A stretch of 64,000 nucleotides of DNA. Origin: Pocillopora verrucosa. Its lineage: Eukaryota; Cnidaria; Anthozoa; Scleractinia; Pocilloporidae. The translations under genes and the position numbers were made by a program. Positions within the stretch are counted from its first letter, which is position 1. The number at the start of each line of letters is the position of its first letter. The notes beneath the pieces are model-generated. The model had not been told where the DNA came from. It saw only the letters and a program-made list of their open reading frames with translations, and searched no databases. Shown in pieces: positions 11,209 to 23,784 of this stretch. Where the stretch lies: contig NC_089322.1 in NCBI RefSeq assembly GCF_036669915.1, forward strand, positions 2,834,551-2,898,550, read 5' to 3'.

Positions 11209-14200
11209 TTCAATGAAGTAAACTTTCTTGAAACCTTCGGAAGATCATACACGTCCAATCCACACAAACAGATTCCGATGGTAGAATGTGTTTATCTAAC
11301 GGGATAGGCTAAATTATATTCGCAACACCTTCCAGACGAGGTAATTAGTAATATTACCGGAACTCGTGGCGCGTAGAGTACCGGAAGTCAGACAATCAAC
11401 AGCGAGGGTAAAATGTTGTCCTCATTTTAGCAGTATAAATAACATTTGTTTCATGTCATTTTCGTGTCACACCTTGCACACCTAAGAGTTCTCGAGGACT
11501 CAATTACTCGAGCAACCAAACAAGGAATTGGAAGATCGGTCGATTGAATCCTAACAGAGGACCTAGAATTGTTTTTATTCTCTGAGCGCTCATAACAAAA
11601 GCATCTTTTCTTACGCTTCGATTGGTTGTCCTTCCACAAATTTTATTCACGATGGTAACTCTTTCACTCCATTATTTACCCATAAGACAACGTAACTTAA
11701 ATGCGCTTATAACCAACAAATAGATTATATGCTCGAAACATCACGAGAGAACTGGCGCCGAGTAGTAAATGAAATAAGGTGAGGGGGAGAGGGGGAATTA
11801 ACGCAAGAGCCTCTCCATTCCCCTGAGGAGCGCTTCGCGGTTACCACGCTTGTAATGAGACATAGTATTTCAACTCATTTTAATGCAAGGCTGTATAAAG
11901 TTAACATGCACGGCAGCTTACACAACAACGTACACGCATATTGTAAATTAATTAAAGTGATTAGCTGCAAAAAAAGCTTATGAACTGTTACTTATTAGAA
12001 AAGTGTGCAGGTTCTCCATGTTTTATGGGTCAGTAGTCACCACTTAGAGTTTGTGAAAATCTTTTAAAGCTTAAAACCATTTGAATTAGCTGACAAGTTT
12101 AATCTGAGTGCTAGTTATTGATATCCTATCAAGTAATGATCCTTAGAGCAAATAAACACATCTTGTCGCCCGACTGCGTATCTTTCTCAGTTCAATTACT
12201 CAGTTGTTCAGTTGGCGGTAGGTTCACATCGACCTTTATTTTATCAAGTTTGATTTTAAGTCTTCAACCTTTTTGAGGTATTGTCCACAGAACCTCATAC
12301 ACTGTTTGGAATTGTCAAGCCTTTTTCATTTCATTGTAGTTTTGGGGTTTTTCAGTTAAAAGACTTTCAAAATTTACACTTTCATTACTCATAACCGGAC
12401 TTCTATAGGGGATGAACATGTCCCGGCTGGAGGGGAGTTGTATGATTCGTTGAATTTTCTTAAAATCTATAGCGCCGCTGACAATATACCTAGGGTAGAG
12501 TTTCCCGCGCCATGTGCGTTGCTTGGGAGTCGTTGGCATTTTTTTTGGTGTCTTTTTGCCAAGTTTAGGTTTTGGCTGAGGTTTTTGAGGTTATCCTGTG
12601 AAGCAATAACTTCGAATCGTCGCCGGGCAGATTCTCGTATGTAAATCGTTGTTTATAAGAATGTAAGGAAGCTGGACGCATACAAGTTGTTGTGTCGTAC
12701 TTATTTTCGCCAAGCTTAGCTGGCCCCTCAAGGAGTGTTGGTTCTTCTCAGCCTCCACCACTCGCTAATAAAAAAGGGAAAAGTAGTAAAAATGATGCCC
12801 GGTCAAAGTGCGCGAGAAAAAAAACACAAATCAGAATACTGCAGACTACGAGCAATCCTTCCTCGTAGTCCATCGCGCAATTAAAAAAATATGAATGAAG
12901 AAAAAATTTGATTTTGTGTACCACTTACTCACAGAATTCTGGTCGATACCAATCATATATTTTTTTTGCCTTCTGAGCGGAGCGCAGAAATCAAACTCTC
13001 TGGCTTAGCTTGTAGTCACTTCTTTTCATGAGCCTTCTTTCAGAGTTCCGCGCGGCGTGCGGACATAATTTTTTTTTCCTTTTCACTGTTTTTTCTTGAC
13101 AGATCGTAATGCTTAAGAATCTAAAACAAGTCAAAACAAAATGTTAAACTGACTTGTCATGTTGCCTGAGGCATAGCAATTAGAGGGTAATCATATAATT
13201 TTTGGGCGTTCTTAAAATGAAATGCATTTTCGGATTTTGTCGACAATACAGGTCAAATCATTCATCGGGACTTATAGCGCGCTATCCAATTTGCTCGATC
13301 TATTCCGTTCCAGTTTCTCTGCGTTTCAAGGTGAAAATTAATCCGGAGAAATTGCCCTCTTAAATGGGAATTCCACTTAATATTTTCCCCTTTGTAATTA
13401 TTATTGTCACTGTAAAAGTTTTCTTAACCTACCTTATTATTATTCTTGTCAACAATTACGCCCCGCGAAAGTTTGATCGTAAACGCTCATGATGTTCCGA
13501 GGACCCACTTGAAAAGGTCAATAAACCGTGCACATGATATAATTGTGTTCTAAAGCTGTATGCCGACTTCTTTGCTACTCATGGAGCCAATAGACGATTA
13601 CTTTGAGAGAATTTTAAAAGACCGGTCCTTATGCATCATGTGCGAAAAGTGAAGTACTGATCGGAAAAAAAACTTAACAGGGTTTGGGAAAAATTTGCAC
13701 CTCATTTGAGCTGAAGGAGCGATGGTCTTTGCAATGCACGCACAGACCGCTTAAGTTAGAAATCAATTTTGCATACCATAACAGAAACTAGATCTGTTAA
13801 CAAGAAGACTTGAGAACGAGGCAGGGGGGAGGCTTAAGTCGCGTGTAGGGGAAGGATAAGGTAGTCTTCTGTGACAACATAGCGCCGTGAATTTCACTCT
13901 ATGATTTCAAGATTTTAATTCAAGAAAAGATTTGGAAGCCAACTTCAGATTTTTCAAGCCGGGCACGTCTAACTTAAGACTTTTCAATTGAGCGTAACAT
14001 TCCTTGGGCCTTCTGTGTCACGCTCCGCTGTTATGCTAGTTACCCGATAGTTTATAGCAACAGCATTAGAAGTTTTATTCGCAGTAAATACTTTATAGCG
14101 GTTGAATTTTTCTTTTGTTTTCTTCTTTTTCTTGCGAAACGTAATACCAAAACACCTATTCTTTCGCTTATTTTATCAGAATGCGTTAACATTGCCCTCT

Positions 14201-14682
14201 ACCTCCCCGGTCCCCTCCCTAAGAAATTGCAGCATTGATTTTATCTCCCCCGGAGGATGTATCAAACACAAGATTGTTTCAATTAATTCTAGATCACGCG
14301 AACTTAAAGTGCGAGTTGATGAGATGCAAGGCCATTTTTTGGGGGACCGAAAACTGCAACAATTCAGTTTTGGACAAAAGAAACTAAGCAGTTCACTTTG
14401 CTGATTTCCTAAGTGAAGCATCAATCGAGCTATCTTTCGCCAAACCGTTGAGAAAGATATACTTCAGTAGCATCTGGGGATTATTTTGAGCAAAGATGAA
14501 CATCTGCAGCATTAGTGACGTTTTTCTGAGATACGACGGAAGACAATAGTTCAGCCTGTCAGATCAAAACTTGGGGGCTGTGGAAGAAATTCTACAGCTT
14601 CGCTCGCGTTCATTCGTGATCGAGTCTTCGATTGCGCACTTTTTACAAGTTTCTACTTGGCCTGTTAGGCCAAAATATACTT
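11209..14682. other. Intergenic region, copy 2 to receptor gene
   Basis: No gene is supported across about 3.5 kb. Short frames are present, such as 12315-12539 on the minus strand, but they lack splice support or recognisable domains. No striking repeat was seen. The last few hundred bases should contain the receptor gene promoter and 5' untranslated region. Confidence 0.45.
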
Positions 14683-17199
14683 ATGGTTCCAACCATGAAA
14701 GAGAGCACAAGTTTCAGCGTACAAGAACATACCAGTGCAGCATGTGTTTTGATAAATGGATCGACATTTTCCGAGAACCCGACAACGGACGTTTTGGTCG
14801 GCGAATCACCAGAATTCAAAACTTCCAAGTTATTTTTGTATTTCATCATTTTAGCGTTCAGTTCACTTGGCAATGGACTAGTCTTTTGTTTAATTTCCTG
14901 CAATCGCCGGCTTCGTCAAGCTTCGTCGAACAGGTTGTTGTTAAATCTGAGTGCTTGCGATTTTCTAACGCCATTATTGAGCATCCCGTTCGATTTAGCT
15001 CTGGAGGAACGTAGTTACATGTGGCCTTACGGCGCGATAATGTGTCGAATGTTGTGGCCAGCAACGACATTTACAGCTACAGCCTCTGCCTTAACCTTGG
15101 CGGGCATTTCTTTAGACAGGTTAGTATAGAACGAGTTTTAAAATGAACCTTATAATTTACATGATTAGAGATACAGCGACGATTGTTTCACAAAAAGTTA
15201 CCGTAGCAATTCTAGATAATTGGAGTTTGGTCCTTCGCTGATGGAAATTCTTAATCAATGCCAACGGAATTATTTATCACCAAATTTATTCCAAAAATTC
15301 AGATACTGTCAATTAATTAACTAACAGGAATTTATTATTCAAACGAAACCAGTGAGGAGGGAAGACACTTCTTTTTTTATTTTTTATTTTTTTTTCGCGC
15401 ATGAGGTCCTTTTAATTAGTTATTTACATTTCAGCACAGTTCATTTGGCAGGGTCAGATAAATTATGCTCGAAAATTTGAACATTCTGCTTTTAAGCGTC
15501 ACCCCATGAAAACAAGGCATTGTGCCAAAAATTATGTTCAAAATGTTTCATGATGCTAAATTTAATAATTCAAAATTATGGCTTTTAGGAGCCCTTCAGA
15601 ACAAAATATTTTAGTGGATCGAATTCCTGAAGCGCAGACAAGAGAAGCAGGCACATTTGTGGCAGTACTCAGGCCACAGAATTTATCTTTTATTGGACTG
15701 TAATATGGAGTGAATTTTAAACAACTTTAGCAATTGCGCCGACATCATGCTCGATGCTCTGGCTATAGAATTATGCCCAAAATTATAAAAATGTAACCCT
15801 TGCAAATGAAAAGATATATGCGTTGTTTACCAAGCGTGAGGTCGAGATGATATTGGCGGAGTCTTTTTTTTTCCTTTTTTTTTTTTGCATTTTTCGAGGT
15901 CCATAAAAACGCCCCCCAAATAAAAAACCTAAGATAATATCCAGCCATCTTGACCGAGCAAGCTTGCTCATTAAAAGATTAATCATATGGCAAAAACTGA
16001 TTTCGCTTTGATAAGAATCAAGAATGACTTGTTTCTTTCGAGAGCCGGGAAAGGAAACCAACTGGGTCGTTTATGTTTTCTATGTTTGGACTGTGCTCTG
16101 CCGCTTTAACGACTCCATCACCGACACTGTCCAAAAATTTCGAACTTTGTACGGGCGCTTCACGCAGTTTTTTTCCTAGCACGGGATCACAGCGGACAAG
16201 ATAAGCTCATCTTTCCCGCTCGGGTAGCCAATCAGAGCACAGGATTCGCTTCGTAATGCCCGCGGCCACTGCAAGCTTTATAATAAGATTACTTAGTGAA
16301 GTTGTGAATGATTCAAGCTTCAGGAGTTTTATATGCATTTTCGTTTCTATTTATAACACTCCGACGGAAATGATACTGACTTATGTTAACTGCAATACCA
16401 AGACATGTGTTTACTTTTCAGATTCCGCCTTCTAATGCACCCCTTTACCCCGCGTCTTACGAAAAGACAGATAACCTTTCTCATCTCAAGCGTTCATATT
16501 CTGTCAGCGGTTGTGGTGGTACCCTATGTCATCGTCTTAAAACTTGAAGATCACAATTGCGGGGAAGCATGGCCAAACTTCACCTCCAGACAAGCCTATA
16601 CGGTAATCTTGTTCCTGGTACAGTACGCATTGCCTCTCAGCTTTATGACAGCCATGTATACATTGGCGTTGACGAAACTATATAATGTGACCAGTAACAC
16701 GACTAAGATGCGCTCAAGGGGAGAAATACACCGAGATCGCGAGAGCAACAACAGCACAGAGAGAGGTAGGGGAGTGGTTCGGAAGATAAGCTCTCGCGTG
16801 GCTAAGAGCATGAGGCGTGGTTTCGAGGTGGAGTCGAATGTACGGGTGACAAAACTTTTCATCGTTATTGTTGCAATTTTCGCCGTCTTTATGCTGCCCA
16901 ACCAGGTACTCTGGTTATGGTCAGATTTTGGCGGAGGACACACACACCAGGATTTGAACTCAATTAAGATTATCTGTTGGCTTTTCACGTACACTAATTG
17001 TGTTTGCAATCCTGTTATTTTTATAATATTTTGTAAGGAATTTCGAGCAGAGTTAGCAAAGATTCCAAAGAAACTGTGTTCGAACGGTCCCAGACCCCAG
17101 CTCAGCCTATCGCGGTCGAGTGGGCCTCCAACCCAGTGTATACCAATGATAGAATGCGTTTCCTCACCAAACCATTACCAGTCCCTAGACGATAAATGA
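14683..17199 (+). CDS. Rhodopsin-class (class A) G-protein-coupled receptor
   Basis: Two exons, 14683-15119 and 16422-17199, joined in phase 2, give 404 residues. Seven membrane segments are visible. TM1 has the GN pair (SSLGNGLVF). TM2 has LSACD. A Cys begins TM3 (MCRMLW), which ends LDRF in place of DRY, with the intron inside the Arg codon. TM4 lacks the usual Trp. ECL2 has the partner Cys (DHNCGE). TM5 has ALPL. TM6 is FAVFMLPNQ rather than CWxP. TM7 ends NPVIF in place of NPxxY. The extracellular N-terminus has N-glycosylation sites, and loop 3 is long and basic. The TM6 and TM7 style resembles neuropeptide and amine receptor groups. The ligand cannot be named. ATG 14695 is an alternative start. 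A poly-A signal lies at 17512-17517. Confidence 0.85.
15120..16421 (+). other. Receptor gene intron
   Basis: This intron splits the DRY-equivalent codon at the end of TM3. It is AT-rich with poly-T tracts near 15371-15393 and 15860-15885. No second gene was found inside it. Confidence 0.7.
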
Positions 17200-19089
17200 C
17201 TTGAAGGAAAACACACCATGATCGACGTGTAAAGCAGTTCGACTGTGAAATACGAATTGATGATTTTAGCAAATTCTTAGATTCTTGAGATTTCAACATT
17301 GTGGTTTTAGACTGCATCAGTCTGACAAGTTGATGACAAAGTGAAAATTTCCCTCGTGGGTCTGTTGATAGTAGACTGGAAAAAGGTGGGAGAAAGTAAA
17401 TCCCACTAAACTACCGTTTTTTCAACAATCATCTAATTCAGAACATGTGAATAGTCACATAAAACTACTTCATGATACATCAAGGCCATTCAGGACGATA
17501 CATTATTTTCAAATAAACATAATAACAACGTAAAAGTGTGGACACAATGAAAATGGTCAGATTATTTCTTACTTTCGCAGCAAGAAACTAAAGCTTAGAT
17601 CCATAACTTAAGCGAAATGAAGTTCTTTGTTAATACCCAATACCATGGTCAGAGCAGTCACACAGTTTCATGTAACAATAACAATGATGGAAATGATGAC
17701 CCATATATGCAGAAGGAAATGTACAGTGACCGAGCATAAAACTTCATGATTTCCCACAAGAAAACGGTTCCTGCCCCTTTTTGAGTTCATATGCATTCTT
17801 AATTGAAGACGGTCTCGTGGGCCTGTGATCGAGAGGAGACCAGGTATTACCTCGTTTTCAGAGAAGCTTTTCGACTCTGAAAGAAAATTGTAAAATTTAA
17901 ATCTCAAAATCATAAGATAAAATTGATAAGTGTTCTGAGATGAGGTGTCGGGTAAGACATAATTTGCAACACACGCCGCTTATGTGACAAAATCTCGTTA
18001 ATAGCAGAAAATCAAAGTGAAGAGAAAAATGGCCATTAGCTGTAAACAGGATGAAAAAACCATATCAAGGGAGAATTGTAAATGGTGGTAATTACATGAG
18101 ACTATCAGCTAAGAGTAAAAAAGGACAAATCAGATAATTTCCACATCAATTGTCAGGTTTATAACAACATTCATGACCTTAAAAAACGCTAAATTAGTGT
18201 TTAAGGAATTCTCAAATGATTCACACAGAAATAGAGACCGTACTATTTTACATCGAATAGTGCCTTGCAACGCAAATTAGTTACACTTTATACAGATCCT
18301 GCAAATTGAGTAGCAGTATATTATCATTCAAGGCTTATTGAAAACGTGAAAAAACTGTACCACGCTTCCTTATAAAGTCACGGTTTATTCATTTGATTCA
18401 ACGATTCTTTACAACGCTTCGGTTAACTCCTTCTCACAGCTCCTGGCTTATCCGAAAAGGATATAAAAAACGTGGGGTAGCAAGCACGTGGAACAAGGCC
18501 ATATATGGGCGAAAAAAAACACGTGTTGCATACATGTTTGGTTAAGTAATTCACAAATGAAATCGCTTACAAATGTCAATCAAATTACGACTAATTAACG
18601 TATCGTACAGTTTTCAACAGGCTCTAATATGAATAAATCTTTAAAATTGGAATCCGGTTCCTGGAGGCTAATCACTCCATCTCATACAACTGCTATTTCA
18701 TGAAAAAATTTATCAAGCATTTTTCGTGTCGTCGTCCAAAATTGACCAAAATTTATACAAATAACTTTTAATAGCAATTGAGAAGAAAGAAAGTCCTCAT
18801 GAGGACTCATAATTTTTCTTTGTCCCATAAAAGAAGGTCCTCATTGGGACTCAGAATTTTTTCTTTGTCCCACGCTAGCGTTAAGACGAAAAAAAAACAT
18901 CTTTCTCTAAAGAAAATATGATTAAGAAAAGTCGATTGCCTGAAGCGCGGGAAATACAACTGATGGACTAATTGACCGCGCCACAATTTCATCTAATTTC
19001 GTTTCTGATTGGTTTAGGGGGCAGCACCTTTTTTTTTTTTTACACCAATCACGAAGCTTTGTCTGATAAAGACATACATTTACCGGTTA
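17200..19089. other. Convergent intergenic region, receptor gene to copy 3
   Basis: No coding exon is supported. It holds the receptor gene 3' flank and the 3' flank of the minus-strand copy 3. The only structured item is a pair of direct repeats at 18789-18875. Confidence 0.5.
18789..18875. repeat. Two-copy 45-base direct repeat
   Basis: Two adjacent diverged units share the layout tcctcat..ggactca, then aatttttctttgtccca. They begin near 18793 and 18838. Each unit also contains a small tcctcatgagga-type inverted motif. Confidence 0.65.
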
Positions 19090-22000
19090 CTATCGACACT
19101 GAACTGAAAATTTCTCCACAAGGAGAATTAGAATCAGTAGATGTAGCTCAGAATACAGTTTATTGCAGCACGCACCGCTGGAAGAAATTTTTTTTCTGCT
19201 AAGGACCGGTTTGATCGTAGGTCCCGGTACCTTTTCAGATTTCTGCTGAGTTCTGCGTGTGGGTGCTGTAACTGTAGTCGGAGGATAGTAAACTCTGTTA
19301 GGGCAGAAGGGATTGTAGCCGTCAAATAATATCTTCATGAGAGGTGATTCTGAGCCTTTCTTAGCAGGACATTCAATGTTTAAAAGATTATTTATACAAT
19401 CCTTTGCCTTTGAGTACTCGCTGCAATATTAGAAATGGAATGTTAATAGAACTCAAGTCTTTTATTTAAAGTAAAAAATAGGGCAGGGCTCCCATTGATA
19501 GCAGGTGGCTCTTTAGGGCCTCTGACGGGGCTACCCTGAGGTTTATTTTTATTTTAAATAAAGGCATTCATCCAAAAATAATACTGAAAAAACATTGGAA
19601 ATTTTTGCTCTTGCCTGAAGGGCTAAAGATTAATGCAAATAGATAAAAAACTTTAAAAATGTTTTTGGGAAAAGTGCGAAATACTTGACCCGGGCCAGTT
19701 TCTTGAAATTCTTAATAACCGGAACGGGCCTAAAGCCATATTTGAAAAGCAAAATTTAAAGAATAAAGAAACAGGCTCTGGCACCTAGACCAGTCCATTT
19801 TGTTTCTTTAGCTGATATTTTAATTGTATAGTTCTCAAAACTTAATAAAAAATAAACAGAACAGCTTTACGGGTCCACTAAGTTACCAGGACCTTCGAGA
19901 AAGTGCCTCAGGACCGCAATCGGACAGAGAGGGACAAGAGGGGGGGGGGGGGGTAGGGGGATCGGGACTTGTAAGAGTTTCACATGGGAGGTTCCTTACC
20001 CGCAGGTTAAATTCCTTCCCCTGGTATATACAAGTTTTGATGGGAAATGTTTCTCTATCAAACTATACATCCCTAAACCTTGAAAAGGACCTTATTTGGG
20101 CGGAGCCTTCTAGTATGGGCCTTTCTAAGGAGTACTCACTCCCTCGAGACGAGCGGGTCATAGCGCGCTCTCGTGACAGCACCATCTCCTCCTCAACAGA
20201 CAATGATCGGTATAAATTCAACCCATCAAAGAAACGTTAAGGCTCGATCGGCCCCCAGAAGTGTCTCCTTAAAAGCCACTTACTCGCACAGCGACGGGTC
20301 ACTGGTGTCGTTTCGAAACTTCCTATGGAACTCTCGTAAGCATTTCGGACCTTTTCTGTAGTAACCGCTCCCACACAAAGCCATGGGAAGAATCAAAGCC
20401 CCATCATGACAATAAAACTGCTTCCTGAATTTCAATCTGACGTCCATGTCTATCCATTTATCGCTTCGCCAACTGTGTTCACAAACGCGAGTGACGTTCT
20501 TGATGCAACTAATGAGACTTTCAAAACTATCACTGTCAAGAGAAATTAAAAATTGATTCAGCCTTTTCCTCAGTCTCTTTATTTATGAAGATCGATACAC
20601 TGATTTTTTTAAAATGAAACTAGACGGGTAGATAGCCGAGATGAGTCGGGGGGGGGGGGGGGAGCACTATCGCATGGAAATCTGAGTGATGCTCGGCTGT
20701 CTCCAAAGACGAGTGTTTGGGACGATACGGTTATATTTGACTCATCGTTTTTTATCTTTAAAAAAATCAAATGAGACTTAAGCTACTCTCAGAAGATTAA
20801 TTCAAACTTCTGATATGCCTTCCGATAATTTTCAAATGGGAGACTCCTCCTAGCTCGATCAGGACAGGCTGGGGGCATGGGGGGGAGCTGACATAGGTGA
20901 TATAAACTTTAGGCCCTCCTAGGGCAAGCGAACGGATTGTTTTACGAGACTCTACGACATTACTTAAGGATATTAAAACAAACCTCCGACGAACTACCCA
21001 ATATTTTCCATGTGGTAGCCCTTTTCTTGGGAAAGGCTGGGGGAGGGAAAGCGGTGATGTAAACTTTAGTCTCTCAGAGGGCCCTCTCAGCACATCAATT
21101 AGGGGCATCGTTTCGAACTTTAGACAGTCAAGCTCCTCAATATTTTTCATAAAGGGACATCCCTTTTGCGACAAGGAATAGGTGATTTAAACTTTAGTCT
21201 AGAATCGGAGAGAAGGCTCTCTTTGAATAACACTTATTGTTAGAAGTAACATGCCTCTCGCACCTGCAGTTGGCTGTGTGACCGAGCTGAAGTCTCCGAT
21301 AAAAAGGAGTCTCACAACTGCTCCGGGTTTCATAAAAATACATGTGGAGACTGCAAGAGCCGATATCGCCATCAGTTATTTGAACCATCATTTGAAAAAC
21401 TGACACAGAGAACAAGAACGCAAATTAGAGAGAGATACCAATTCTCCTCATCACCAGCCATACATCTCACGTAATTTTAGCTCCGAGAATTTGGTGTTAG
21501 ATCAAAAAATAGAGGGTAGGTGATACATTAAAAATTCTCTCTTGTCACAGTAATATGCCTGAACTACTTTTGCAAGTGGTTGTAGTTCTTTCGGGAAATT
21601 GCACCCAGGAGAAAAAGGAACGCTTTTGTATTCATTAAATTTTCATGATGTTTTAATTAAACGCGATAAGGATGTCAATTTTTATTGTTATATGGTCCAT
21701 TAAGGTGAGTATCAAAGTTCTGGAAATTTCTAGTCGGGATACAACTAGTTCGGATTTAAACTGTCGCTACAGGACTATATTTCAGTTTAAAACCTAGAGA
21801 AGATTCCCTTTCTATCAGCAAATATAAAATATTAAAAGGAGTTTTGCTATTTAATCCTCATTTACCATGCACAGCTCAATCAGGTTTCGTCCCCACAAAA
21901 TAATTACGAATAATTTTTTGCGGAGCTGAGCTGAACCTCAGAAACCACATGGCGACAGCGTCTTTTTCATGAATAATTTTGAAAAGTTCTTTTTTAATTT

Positions 22001-22664
22001 TGAATTCAGTAACCTCTTTACAAACAAATATAGGTTCTTTACTTTTCGCTAGTAATGATTCTCGAGATTTGGCCACTCGAAAAAAACCAGTTAGGAGATT
22101 GAATCAACGAGGTCCCCCTTTTAAAAGTTAGAATTAAATAGTAACTTTGTCGTATTTGCAAATATTACTTCTCATCGCGAGTTTCTTTAAACCAAGAACT
22201 AAGCTAAATTGAAATCTTTGAATATCATTCAGTATTGCACATTATCCTAAGATCGAATTATAACAATCTTGGAGCGGGTTTCATGATGGAACTGATAGGA
22301 AATGACCTTTCCAACACCCAAAAAAGGATTCCTAAAATTTAGAAGGGTATCTCTATATTCCGACCCAGCATTGTCAAAAGTCAGAAATTCTGAAGCTTAC
22401 TGAATCTTACATGAATATTACCTGCAACATTGAATCGAGGCTTGTGTCGTTTTCAATTTCTTTATGAGATATACCGCGGTAATTTTTTTCATGTTTTTTT
22501 TTTTCGAGAAATTCTTTGAGCGAATCTGTCAGTTTCTGTGAATACTTCAAGTTTGAAAAGGTATTTCTGCTAACAAACTTTTTTTGAGACTTACCTAAAG
22601 TAGAAAACAGCAGAAACAACATCGAAGTCTGGAAATTCATTTGCGCTGAAGTAGACTCGGGCAT
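19090..22664 (-). CDS. Cysteine-rich secreted or GPI-anchored protein, copy 3 (intact)
   Basis: Minus-strand exons are 22595-22664, 21264-21399, 20284-20532 and 19090-19420, with phases 1, 2, 2 identical to copy 2. The total is 786 nt, 261 residues. The start is ATG at 22664; a second in-frame ATG at 22640 precedes the leader MNFQTSMLFLLFSTL. Exon 3 aligns well with the other copies (CIKN, FYCHDGAL, CLREFHRKF, SLCE), and exon 4 has KAKDCINNL and YNPFCPN. It lacks the second cysteine of exon 2 (Tyr instead) and the fourth cysteine of exon 4. The tail ends with a hydrophobic LHLLILILLV stretch, possibly a GPI signal. It lies opposite to the other copies, so the cluster is not a simple tandem array. 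Function unknown. Confidence 0.8.
20640..20665. repeat. Poly-G tract in copy 3 intron
   Basis: A run of about 15 G on the + strand. Similar tracts occur at 2119-2134, 10650-10671, 19939-19952, 25740-25749, 28698-28709 and 38241-38251. They are simple repeats prone to length error. Confidence 0.85.
20830..21200. repeat. Tandem repeat of about 160 bases in copy 3 intron 2
   Basis: Two and a partial third diverged units lie between 20830 and 21200. Each has aggctggggg followed by aggtgat..aaactttag and a short ccct run. The minus-strand open frame at 20797-21174 is a by-product of this repeat, because its translation repeats with the unit. Confidence 0.65.
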
Positions 22665-23784
22665 GATGACTCTCCTGTCGTATCAAAGATCTCTTCTTCA
22701 CAGGAGACATGCTAAAGGAGCGATGAAGATTTCCTCTGATCACGAAAAGCGATTACAATCGTATAAATATCATCAATAATTCTGTAATCATGAGCTAGAA
22801 ATTAAATTAAAATGATTTGTATTCTACCGCTAAAATGTACATAATTTGAGTGGTTAATCTTGAGACCGATTTCGTCTCTGTATCACAACAACAAGGCGTC
22901 GCTTAGGCGGGATGTCAGACTAGTTTCGATGATAAAATTTTAAGTGTAGTTTAAGTAGATATGACTGTAACCCTAAGCCTGGATGCGTCGGGGTCTTTTC
23001 CTGAATAAGCCGGGTATAAAATTGGTATAACTTGAAAAACCACGGGTCTAACAACTCATGCTTGTACGCGATCTATAGATCTTGTCAGGCTTCAGTGGTA
23101 AGTCGTTAAGTTTCTTTATTTCGGTCACGTACGAAATTTCACATGAAATCTGAAATTTTTTCAGAGTCTTTTTAAAGACGGATATTTTTTTTCTTATAGC
23201 GGAGGGTCTCTATCAAACGATAGCCGAGGCGAGTTAGAGTCATCTTTGGGAGAAACGAACTGTTCTGTACTTTACCGCTGTTGTTTGAAAATGACCTCGG
23301 CTCGCGATGGTATAGATTCCGCTGATACATCGCAATTTAAACGCAGTTCTACCGCAAAACTTCCCTGTCATTTTAAGTACCCTGCCTTAATCTAAGCACA
23401 ATTTATAGTTAAAATTAAAGATTTTGTGTAGCTAAAATTGTTTAGGATTTTAGACGTGGGTTTTGTCGTCTTGCAAGTCTTTAACCATTCGCTGCCCCCT
23501 TAATTTTAAATACATATCTGTCCAAAGTCTTATCAGATTTTTTCAACCATAATTTATCTTGCCGTGCCACCTTTCATTTCAAAGGAGGGAATTAATTTTT
23601 GAACAATATACCGGAAAAAAAAAATTGTGCAAAGAGTAACCGATAAAGTTATCTATACGTATAATGTTGCGTGATTTCGAACTTTTTGCATAGTTAGCTG
23701 CGCGTGAACCGCGCGTGGGAAGTACAAAAGGTATGGTTACCAAGCATTTATATTGATCGTTATTGGCGGGGAAAATGGAGGAAT
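22665..23784. promoter_or_regulatory. Divergent promoter region, copy 3 and TUBGCP6
   Basis: Copy 3 starts leftward and TUBGCP6 starts rightward across 1.1 kb. No gene is supported inside. A short upstream ATG at 23775 in another frame (ATG GAG GAA TAT GGA TGA) overlaps the TUBGCP6 start and might modulate initiation. No definite core element is claimed. Confidence 0.45.

Noticed and set aside
12315-12539. Minus-strand 74-codon frame
   Set aside because: It begins with an ATG and looks somewhat protein-like, but no domain, signal peptide or splice partner was found.
14571-15014. Plus-strand frame of 147 codons overlapping the receptor gene
   Set aside because: It is in another frame than the receptor exon, which has clear membrane segments and a phase-matched second exon.
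20797-21174. Minus-strand frame of 125 codons
   Set aside because: It lies wholly within a 160-base tandem repeat in an intron of copy 3, and its peptide repeats with the unit.
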